Assembly (NCBI RefSeq): GCF_019320115.1
Contig: NC_089598.1
Span: forward strand, 24,954,564-25,018,563
DNA: 64,000 nt
Direction of reading: 5' to 3'
Source: Miscanthus floridulus
Taxonomy: Eukaryota; Streptophyta; Magnoliopsida; Poales; Poaceae
Shown: positions 54,555 through 64,000 of the stretch, in pieces
How the letters are laid out: every line of letters starts with the position of its first letter
How positions within the stretch are numbered: the first letter of the stretch is position 1
The notes under the pieces: model-generated
What the model was told of the DNA's origin: nothing
Databases searched by the model: none
What the model saw: only the letters and a program-made list of their open reading frames with translations
Program-made: the position numbers and the translations under genes

Positions 54555-57500
54555 TGTAACACCTCGGGTGTTTAAATATTAAAATCTGACATGTCATCAT
54601 ATGCATTGCAAAGCATTTGGCATTTGGTGAAAACTTTGAGATGCATACACTAAAACAAGTTTATATTCATGTGGTATGTGTGAATTGTAGTGTTTGACTT
54701 AAATTCAAAGTTTGTTTGGATTTTGAATTTTTCGAGAAAACCCTGATTTTCAGCATTTAAATCCTACCCTGAAAATCCATTTCAAAATCTAAGCATATTT
54801 TGGGGTTGATCCCAAAAGCAAAAGTGTAGAGCTTGGCAAGTTAAGCAAAGTTTATTTTTGGAGTTTTTCAAGTTGTTTAGAAAAATTTTGAGTAATTCAA
54901 AAAGGCGTAATTCGTTAAATATCCCCTATTTGAATTTAAAAGATCATTTCAAAATCTAGACCGAACTAGAAGATGGTTATAAAAGCAAAGTTGTAGAACT
55001 TTTGATTTTGAACAACTTTTGTTTTTGGAGATTTTTGAGTTGTTATGAAAATTTGAGAGTAATTTGTGAATTTTGGCGGGTGGCAATTCTGTAATTTGGA
55101 TGAACAGTGTCCACCGCCGAAGCTACATGGCCGGCGATCTTCGGTTTGCTTCCAGTCGCGCGCGTGGCCGTCTGGGCGTCGCGTTGGCGCGCTGAAGGCT
55201 TCGTCGTGGCTTCCTTGCGCTTCCTTGGCTGTCCTATAAAGCTCTGGAGCCGCCGCCGTTCTTCTTTCTTCGTCCTCTGTTTTTCCCGTCGCCACTGCTC
55301 CATCTCCGGCGAGTCCGTGCCGTCGCTGTCATGCTTCACCGTCGCTGATAAGCTAGTCCCAGCTCCACCTAAACCTTGCGCGTCCATCTAACCCACCAAT
55401 TTGGCTTGTCTTCACCGGGAACTCGAGTTTCATCGCCTTCTTCCTCGCGGCCGGCAGAGTCCCCGTCGAGCGAGCGCCGTCGTGGCCAGTACTCTACGGT
55501 GAGCTTCTGATCTCGGGAAGCATTGTTTCAGCTTCTCCGTGATGCCGTGGTGCTTAATATCTTGTTGATTGCTCGTTTTGTCTGCCACAGCCACTGGAAC
55601 ACCGCCGTCGCCATTGCTCGCACCGCCGTGATCGCTGTGAACGCCGCCCCGCTTCACCGTTGCTTCTCCGGCCTTAATTCTTGCTTGAACGTGTTCGTGG
55701 TGAGATACTGGACCTTCCCATGCCCCCTGTTTCCCCGTTTTCGGCTTCGTTTCGCCGGCGTAGCACTGCCGTGGTACCGCGTCCGCCATGGCCGACGCCA
55801 AGCTCGTAACTCGTAGTAATTCATCTAGCTAGTGCCTTCAGTCGATGCGCCGTGATGATGTGGTCATTTTGGTACCTTGACCATCGCCTTTAGACTCACC
55901 GTCGGCGAGTTTGCGCCGGTCAGCGCCGTCATCGTCGTAGTCAACACGCGGGAGGTAGGTGATGACATGTGGGGTCCGATGTCAGTGACTCGGCGTTATA
56001 AGTGGATTTTCTATTTTTCAGAATTAAATGAATAGTGCTGTAATTTGTTATTTTTGTGTAGAATTATTTAGAGCTCCAAAAATTATGAAAATTTTTGTGT
56101 GAATTCTCTATGATGTATATTATATGACAAAAATTTGAAATATTGATTTCCAGTATTTTTGGGGTATGATAAAAATTGCTCAATTAATTAATAAATAACT
56201 TTCCATGATTTTTCTAGGCTTATTTACTTGTCCAAAAATTATGAAATTTGTTTTGCCACTTAGTTATCATGTAATGAACATTTACTAAAATTTTGAGCTC
56301 AATTAGAATAAGTTGATTTATTTCATAATTTTAATTAAATAATTAATTCATAAAAGCAAATGGTAACCTTTAGTGATTTAGGTTTTGTTTGTAATTTTGG
56401 ATTGAGTGATGACCTTGGGTCATTTGTTGATAATGATCCTTGGCAGTTGATGTATGTGTTACGAAAAAGATTTAGTTTGTTTGACTTGCAACTGTACCGC
56501 GAAGGAAAGTTGTATTCAAATTGTTAATTTTTGTATCCATCATCGAGCATCATGTTTCGTATTCCGCATCATGTTAAACATGGCATTGTTATTACGTGTA
56601 GTGAACGAAGGTGAAAACGTGGTAGTTAATCAAGCTGTTGAGGAGGTTAATCCGTCTGTTGAGGTCGGATCGAATACTTGTGTGACGTCGCAGGAATCGG
56701 ACTTTTCCGTCAACGAAGGCAAGCCCCGGATGCATACAACCCTACCTTGTGTTTTACAAATTAATTTTGCTTTTGCTTTCCGTTACTGCATTAAGTGATT
56801 AGGAGTTAAGTAAGAGCCTAATTGGTGCATTACCAACCTTGTTATTCCATATTTACCATATTATCAGTTTTAAATTCGTATATGCCTAGTTTTGCTTAGC
56901 TATGCGTAGAACGATGAAAGTCGGGTGATTACCTGCCACCTGCAAGTTTTAAATGGAACATCGGTTAATTATGTTAGCATGTGATATGGGAATGTGGAGT
57001 AATAAATCTAGACCGGGCGGACTCGGTGTGTGTGAGCCACAAGACATGGAGGTCTTGTGAGCGGGTTCTTTCCGCCTGTGTCGATTAAGGCACGTCCGTT
57101 GTTGAATTGCATGAGGTGAGAATTTGTAGTACTAACCACATACTCCGGTAAGCCTTAACTTGGCGATTCTATTACGAGAATGGCTACTCGCGCACTGGGA
57201 GTGGAGAGATGGCGGGAATAGCGTGTACCCACGTGGCAATGGGCCGGATTGGTGGAGTACTGTATTCTCGGGTGGCGCGGACCCGTTCTTGTTTTAGAGG
57301 ATCCGAGGGTAGGTTGGTATATGTAGGTCGGGGACCTGCATATGTCGTGTGGTCTGGAATCCCCAGCTGGGTTTAATCGGTTCGAATCGTCGTTGCTCCT
57401 CGGTTATGGAGACTCAACTCACTGTTCATCATCGTAGTATTAATAACCGGAACTTGAATAAAGCTTGTGAAGGTGTTGGATATGAAGTTTCATGATCTCA

Positions 57501-58148
57501 GTGCGGATCGTGTCAGCTTTGTATATAATTCTCGAGAAGTTTTCTATATAAAGAATGTTGTTAAAAGAGCTTTTACGCAAAAGAACTTTGATCATTGTTA
57601 AAGCTATACCTTGAATCCCTGAGCCTGCATTACTGAGTTTATCAGTTAATATTTCGGATAAGTCTTGTTGAGTACTTTTGTACTCAGGGTTCGTTGACCC
57701 CTTGTTGCAGGTGAGCCTCATGAGCAGATCTGTTTTGGATCGTGCTGCATGACAGTTGTACCTTGTGAGGACGATGAGAAGTAAATGTGTGATCCTTGGG
57801 CAGGATGTTTATTTTGTGTGATATGTTTATATTAATTATGCCACTCCACTACTACTATGGTTTGTAATAACTATCGAACTTAGTTTGTAAGGTTTGAAAC
57901 TTCTGTTTTGTAAATTATGTTATTGTAAGACTTCCGCTGTTTTTACTCTGGTTTTGATATTTGAATAAATGTTGTAATACTGCAATGACTCTGTAACGTG
58001 ATCCTGCTCGGAAATCGTGGATGATTCGGGGTTCCCCGAGGACACCCGACAGATTTCTTAAGTTACCAGGAACATATGCATTGTTGTCAAAGGTCGTTGG
58101 ACAGTGACAAGTGTATGTGGGTCCTATAATTTAGGAGGTTCTGCCACA
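54555..58148 (+). mobile_element. Putative 3.6-kb solo LTR of a long-LTR gypsy (Del/Tekay-like) element
   Basis: Starts TGTAACACC and ends TTCTGCCACA, flanked by the 5-bp duplication AAGAG (54550-54554 and 58149-58153). No gag, pol or second LTR copy is inside, although the length suits the very long LTRs of Del/Tekay-type chromoviruses. A TATA-like cctataaagctc is at about 55230, followed by a GC-rich stretch. Near the end it has tgagtac...tactcagggtt and ccttgttgcaggtga, motifs shared with the LTRs at 61125-63177 and (inverted) 63178-64000. Short ORFs within are not gene-like. Confidence 0.65.
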
Positions 58149-58692
58149 AAGAGTCTGAACGCCGAGGAGTCCCCAGCTTAGCTGGCAAGCCCCCAACGTA
58201 GCTGATGATGAAGCGACGAACAGTTCGTCCAGCTGGTTGGCGAAGAATCGAGTACCGAGCAGCCCAACCAACTGGTTGGTGACGAAGTGAGCGCCGAATA
58301 GAAGTGAGCACCGAACAGTCCGACCAACTGGTCGTCGACGAAGTCCATGAACCTAGTGGTCCGACCAGTTGATCGGCGGAGAAAGCAGCGGTGGAGCTTA
58401 CCGGAGACATCGACCTATTCGGCGAGGGACGTGACAATGTCCAGTAGATTAGGAAAAAACTTATGTTTGAATGCTATGTAAAAGTGCTTAGCAGCTTTTG
58501 ATGAACACTTAGTGTTGTGGTGGGTTTTGTGTTTATATTTAATATAAACCATCCGAGCAGTTTGTGTGTAGCTGAGCCTCCAGCCTTAGCTAGCCCATTA
58601 ATCGTAACGCGGAGCGCGGAGTCCGTGTGCGTGTAGGAAGAACAAAGCGTCGCCAAGGAGCCACTGCCGGTCACCCATAACATAGAGGATAG
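58149..58692 (-). mobile_element. Internal region of the minus-strand gypsy element, part 2
   Basis: Resumes with gtccccagcttagctggc after the second AAGAG. Contains several ccgaccaactggtcg-type inverted motifs at about 58210-58380. No coding domain is readable. It is cut at 58692 by the next LTR. Confidence 0.5.
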
Positions 58693-59093
58693 TGTCGATG
58701 CGGGACCCGCAGGATACACCACAAGGAAGAGAGGAGATCTAGTTTGATTAGGATTCCTCCCATATAATTCTAGTAGTAATACTACCATGTAATCCTACTA
58801 GGACTCTACATTGTAAACCGACTAGGACTCTGACCTCCTGACTATATAAAGGAGGGCAGGGCTCCTTAGATGGGGAGTGAGAGACTTTACGACGACCCAA
58901 CACAACACAATCAATCTAACGCAAAGGCTAACGCCGACTGGACGTAGGGCTATTACTCGATCAACGATCGAGGGTCCGAACCAGGATAAATCGACTGTCT
59001 CTTGCATTAACCGTCAAATTCCGCATACACAGAAGCCCGAACATACTGCCCTGGGTACCCCCGTGGCAGGCTATCGGTGGTCAAACATCGACA
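58693..59093 (+). repeat. 5' LTR of a short non-autonomous gypsy element
   Basis: 401 bp with terminal inverted repeats TGTCGATG and CATCGACA. TATA box gactatataaagg at about 58841-58853. It is followed by a PBS-like tggcgcgccaggtagggg at 59096-59113, as in many grass gypsy elements. Confidence 0.8.
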
Positions 59094-61125
59094 GCTGGCG
59101 CGCCAGGTAGGGGTTTTCGGCGAATTTGCATCCGAGAGCTCGACGGACCTCGACAACATGATCTTCTCGACAGGATCAACCTTCATCTTTGGTTCATGGA
59201 TCTACGAGGCAGATCATCGGGTGAGCTTGAAGGACCACATCATCAAAATCAATCCGCTGGCGCCGCGTGGTTGCTGAATTTTACCAATTGATTCGGCAAT
59301 TTGCCGTGCGTCAAATCCGAAGCAGAGTCGAAGGTGGATCATCGCGCATCGAGTCCTAATTGGTTTGGGATCCATCATCATTGCACCGTCGTCCCTCATC
59401 CTATCGAAGTACTCGAAATCTGAGTAGAAGCCAGGGCGAGGCGCGCTACTCCAGCGACAGAGAAGAAATTATGGCATGAAGGCCAAGAATGTACGCGAGT
59501 ATTACTGCAACGCCTAGCTACACCAACAGATATTACCAGAAGACAATTCCATCAAGTATGCACTGCACCGCCAACACACCATCGACTACTTCGACTACTC
59601 ATCTCGACTACAAAACTAGTCGAGGACGGACTACTTCGACTACTCGTCGAGGACGGTCTACTTCGACTACTTCGACGGACGTCAACCTCGACTACATCGA
59701 CATCCGGCCGCATCAACTCGTCGGCCACTACTTTGACTCCCCATCTCGACTAGAAAACTAGCCGAGGGTGGGTTCCACGTGATCAACAACTAGTTAGAAT
59801 CAACTCCGACTAGTCAGCTTCATCGACGACCGCCAAGGCTACGTCGACAATCGTCCACAAATAAGCTAAGTCACTTTTCTAATTAATTTTCTGGCTTGTT
59901 CTCCGCATGCAGAGCTACACTTCGCCGACTACTCTGCCGGAGGGCAGCAAACTCTTACGCGCAATCACGCTCTCGCCGACTACTCACTTTTGTCTTCTCT
60001 TAGCCATTGATAATTTCCTTGAGTAGAACATGCCTTAATTCATGAAAGCCTCGGGTGCATCTGTCACGCCTAAATGCTAGCACACGTACATGAGACAATG
60101 TTCTCAGCTATGCATACAGCAGTGCCGGTACGCGTATACGGGACAAGGCTCTCACACACACAATGGCTACGGCTAAACGGAGACTGAGAGCCTAAACGTA
60201 ACAGGCTAACTACTCGGGAGAGAGATGGCCGAAATAAGGCATGACACAAAATGTTTATATTGATCACTGAATAAATTTCAGTAGTTTCAATATTCTACAA
60301 ATATGCTACATAATGTATGCATCTTTTCTTTCAAAACAAGATTCGGGCGACGATGCTCCAGGACGCTAAGCGTACATCCAAAGGCACAGACTAGTTCCCG
60401 AACTCGGGGGCTAAGCACCAATTACTACTCGGAACATCTCCAGTGGCTCTGCTAGCTTCCAAGCTCGGGGGCTAAGTGCCAATAAGTACTCAACGTGGTT
60501 CCTCTGGCTCGCCTGGCGCATAAGATCGGGGGCGGACGCCACAAAAACTACTCGGATGATGACTTGAGTGAAGATTCAAGATCCTTGAGTTGATTAACAT
60601 CACTCAGAAGACTACTTCAAAACAGGAGCTTCCAAAAACATAAGATTCAAGACCCTCCAACTTTTTATTCTAAATAGCAAGAGGCTCGGGGGCTACACTC
60701 AGTGAGGGCGCTTTTTCGTTACCAAGAAGACTTCTTCAAGACAAACCACTTCAAGACCTTACGACAAAAAGAACCCGGACCAAGCTATAACCGAGTTCTT
60801 TTTGATAAAGAACCCAGGTATATGCTCGGGAGCCCTTCGACGAAGAATCAGAGCAATTTCAAGACAAGACCCTCCAGCTCCTTGTTCCAAATAGCAAGAG
60901 GCTCGGGGGCTACACCCAGATGGATGTACTTTTTCTTCAAAAAGCACTCACCAGTCAAAGATCCCAAGAAGCGCTATATGGTTTCACTCAAGAAAGCACT
61001 CGGACAATGCTTGTTCCTACTCGACAAGACCTGAAGGAACAAGACGAGGCTTCCAGAGCTCAACCATGAAGTGCTCGAGGGCTTATCGATGCGGGACCCA
61101 TGGGATACACCACAAGGAAGATTCT
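59094..61125 (+). mobile_element. Internal region and start of 3' LTR of the non-autonomous gypsy element
   Basis: About 2 kb without protease, RT or integrase. A short frame starting MIFSTGSTFIFGSW at 59159 may be a gag remnant. The stretch 59575-59715 is built of cgacta/ttcgactac repeats. The 3' LTR begins at about 61084 (tatcgatgcgggaccc) after a ctcgagggct polypurine tract. It matches the 5' LTR for about 40 bp before different sequence takes over. Confidence 0.65.
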
Positions 61126-63177
61126 AGGAGTTACATGACTTTTAAGCCTTCTGTCAGGTTTTGATTGTATTCTGAGTAGATCTAAAAGATGCTAGTGTTT
61201 GATCTAGTTAGGATTTGAATGAGCTTTTGGTGATAATAACAAAGTTGTAGATAATTCATGTATCTAGCTGCTGTTAAAATTTGGTGGTATTTGGCCTTGT
61301 GGTTTGTGAGTTATGCCTGTTTAAAGTTGGGTTTCAGAAATGGCTGCTCTCTGTCAATTGTGGACCAGTTTCTGTAAATGGGTATAATTGACTTAGTTAA
61401 CTTGAGAATCATGCTAAGATGATTAAAGATGAATTGTATAAAATTCCATAAGATTTCTAGATTGTCTTGTTGCATGGCTATTGGATTTGTATAACTCTAG
61501 TTATGATCCAAACATGAAGTTGTTATTTCCAGTCCAGAAATAGACATATGCTAGTTGTGGTTGTTTACTCCATGTGTTGATAAGGGTGGCTTATGCCCTT
61601 GTTGATGGTCAAGTTATGATACTTGTGACCTTGTTAAACTTGTGTCATGCTTGATGTGCTTGCTCTCTATAGTTAGCTGTGTGATGTTAGTTAAATAGCT
61701 ATTGGTGTCTATGTCTTGCATAACCTTGTGTTTGTCTTGAATGCTTATATGATGCATCTTGTGTTACCATTCATCACATTCATACACATGCATCTTGCAT
61801 CTCATTTAGGTACGCTAGATAAACCACGTGAAGGATGTGATGTGGAGCCGAACTCGAAGATTGGGTTTGGTAGATCTATCCCGAAGATGGAAGGACTAAG
61901 CAAGTGCTAGGGCCAGAGATGTCACCAAGATGGTGCAAGCTAACTGAACTGACTTGTGTCGGATCCCAGGTAAGCCCCGGAGCATTCTAAGTCTCCCATG
62001 TTTTTACAAATATCTTGAGTATCTTTTATTGTTGATGATGCATTAAGTATAGGAATTTGGTTGGAACCAATTGTTGCATTATATCCTTACCTTGTCTAGA
62101 TAAAATCCTGTGAATCCTAATTAAGTGTAGGATCAAATGATGCTTAGCTATGCATAGACCGGTAGAAGTCAGGTGATTTCCTATCACCTACGAGATGTAG
62201 GATGAGCTCTGGTCACGATTGGCTATATTTGCTATCATAAAAAAGAACCATGTGTTAATAATGAAAAGAGACCGGACGGGATGACGGTAGTGCAGCAACA
62301 AGGCATGGAGGTCTTGGGTGTGAATCTATCCCCGTCTATGTCGTTTAAGGACCGATAAGCTGTACATCCTCATGTCATGTTGAACGCAGCCTAACACTTA
62401 GCTGGTCGGATAAGTCGTTCCGACCGCGAAGCCTAGTAGCTCGATTCAGGCCGGGGACGCGAGCAGGGGTCCGCAATCTGGATGGAAGTAAGGATGTGCA
62501 TGGAGCCATTGGCGTAAGCCCAAGGGCGGGTTAAGTCACCGAGCACTCATGGCAGAGTGGTTCTCTGATTTTGCGGCACTGTTCGGACTCGTGACTCCTG
62601 AATTGTACCAATGGTGACTTGTTTGTGATCCTGACGGGGGAAGCAAGGTTTGTGTTAGGAATACCCCTCCAGCTGGATAGGAATCGATTCGAATCGCCGT
62701 ATCTCCCAGATAGTGAGAACTTGACTGAGCAGCGGCAATGTAGATTCACTAAATTTAAAGATATGGTTAAATGATGATGATAATGACAATGAGCCATGAA
62801 ATACCTGATATGGTTATTATTGTTTGCAACTTAATCAAGTGATTGATTAGTACAGGTGCTAATATAGATGGTAGGTAATGGCTAAAAGTCACTGCTAGTA
62901 CAGGTGAATAATGCTAATGGTTACTCAAGCTTTTATGTAAAAAGGTTGTCCAGCCAGATCCACTAAATTAAGCTATGCATGATCCTTGGTGTCATTTATT
63001 TTGGTTTCCGACGGGTAAGTCTGGCTGAGTACATTTGAGTACTCAGGGTTTATCCCACCTTGTTGCAGGTGAAGTTCTCGGCCTGTTGAAGATGGTGGCT
63101 AACCACCGGTGGGATCGGTGATTCTATAGTTACTTCTCATCTATATGCTTTTGTCTAATGATGTCACTTATGCTAGC
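61126..63177 (+). mobile_element. Partial long LTR (same superfamily as 54555-58148), plus orientation
   Basis: Shares cttagctatgcatagaccgg, caaggcatggaggtcttg and gagtactcagggtttatccc with the 54555-58148 LTR, at clear divergence. Its 5' end is missing. Its 3' end is cut at 63177, where a related LTR begins in the other direction. No coding feature. Confidence 0.6.
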
Positions 63178-64000
63178 TGTAACAGAACCAACCAAATCAT
63201 AAGAACGTAAGTACAAAAACAATCACCGAAGCGATCAAATTCCTGTACTTAAGCTCCCATAATCCCGGTAGTCCGGAAATCACGAAGGATTTCAACCAAC
63301 TCTCGACATACAAACCAAGATCATAGTGATTCAATACAATACATCATCCGTTACAACATTTCATAATAAGCATTCGGATTACATCCATTAGAGTTTAAAT
63401 AGAATATTACAAACCAAGTTTGAGTGTGCGGAAGCAACATAGTTTAGTACAAAATATCATAGTTTTCAATTACATTGCCAAGTCTGAGTCATGTCCCACA
63501 AAAGCATTATCAGATACGAGAACTAGTAGAGACCGTGCCTAACGGTCTAGTCTTCATCCCCAGCTAGGAGAAGGCAGTACTTGCAGCAACCAAAGTAGAA
63601 CTGGTCATCTGCAACAGGTGGGAGATAAACCCTGAGTACAAGAAGGTACTCAGCTAGACTTACCAATCAAAACCAGAAATAAAAGACACCAAGGATCATG
63701 CAAGGCTTTTCAGGTGGGCTGGCTTAACACAGTTGCATAAAAGAGCTTATGATTATAGTAACCAATTTAAACTTAGCATCAAGCTTATCATTATTTACCT
63801 GTCCACTAGATTAGCACCTGTACTAGAGCACTCACTTATTAGGAGCAAACAATATTAACCATAGCAGATATAATAAGGCTGTCATCATCATATCATCATT
63901 TCCGAACCCTTATGTTATTTAGTGTATCTACTTTGGAGATAAGCCCATCAAGTTCTCACTAACCGGGAGAGACGGCGACTCGAATCGAATTACAACTCAG
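63178..64000 (-). mobile_element. Long LTR of a related element in minus orientation, running off the window
   Basis: Starts TGTAACAGAACC, the complement of an LTR end like ...TTCTGCCACA at 58148. Inverted counterparts of the neighbouring LTR are visible: gggagataaaccctgagtac near 63620 and ccaaggatcatgcaagg near 63690. Further sequence outside the window is needed to see whether coding regions follow. Confidence 0.6.

Noticed and set aside
55107..55816. Possible host gene inside the 3.6-kb LTR
   Set aside because: GC-rich with short ORFs in both strands and no domain. It is embedded in a segment with exact target duplication and LTR ends, so it is more likely LTR sequence.
59575..59715. CRISPR-like array of ttcgactac repeats
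   Set aside because: Repeats are short, imperfect and without regular spacers, in a plant retroelement; simple-sequence expansion explains them.

Overview
The window is nuclear DNA from a grass, most likely a panicoid such as sorghum, sugarcane or Miscanthus. This rests on long spliced genes with GT-AG introns, Stowaway-type MITEs, a CACTA foldback element with the 'tagtcccggttgg' subterminal repeats common in grasses, and nested Ty1/copia and Ty3/gypsy retrotransposons. No bacterial-style operon, CRISPR array or organelle block is present. The species is inferred from sequence style, not proven.

Layout. 1-5.6 kb: a CID7-like gene (PAM2, CUE, DUF1771, SMR) with a 5'UTR intron and several frameshifts in its third exon. 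8.1-12.0 kb: a PPR-SMR gene of the EMB1270 type, broken by frameshifts and cut in two by a copia-type LTR that begins exactly at the end of the coding homology. 12.3-12.6 kb: remnant of a second (PLS-type) PPR gene. 12.9-14.7 kb: a non-LTR retrotransposon derivative with a 10-bp target duplication, itself inside a Stowaway MITE. 15.3-17.5 kb (minus strand): an intact LRR-III receptor-like kinase whose catalytic HRD motif reads HGN. 17.9-20.8 kb: CACTA element and MITEs.

20.8-35.8 kb: a Stowaway MITE split by a 14.7-kb Tat/Retand-type gypsy element (minus strand, TSD TAAAT). That element carries a second RNase H domain and an antisense extra ORF with apparent introns. 36.7-39.7 kb: a divergent host gene pair, GET1-like (minus, last exon not found) and a Cupin_5/DUF985 gene (plus, intact). 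39.87-51.0 kb: a full-length 11.1-kb Sirevirus-like copia element (TSD GTTTG) in the 3' flank of the cupin gene. Its two 1.8-kb LTRs are nearly identical and carry five tandem CGGAC-GT-GTCCG palindromes.

51-64 kb: a nest of retrotransposons. It holds a minus-strand gypsy LTR with a 375-bp internal tandem duplication, a 3.6-kb putative solo LTR (TSD AAGAG), a short non-autonomous gypsy element without pol, and two related long LTRs in opposite orientations, the last running off the window.

How it fits together: the host content is five ordinary single genes separated by transposons. CID7 (mRNA poly(A)-binding-protein partner), EMB1270 (organelle RNA), the receptor-like kinase, GET1 (tail-anchored protein insertion) and the cupin protein share no pathway. 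The two leftmost genes look like decaying copies, as expected for a redundant homeolog in a polyploid, or a sequence with indel errors. I found no convincing new biological system. The most unusual structures are the exact LTR break in the PPR-SMR gene, the intron-bearing antisense ORF in the gypsy element, the palindrome array of the Sirevirus LTR, the duplicated-promoter LTR, and the HGN kinase.
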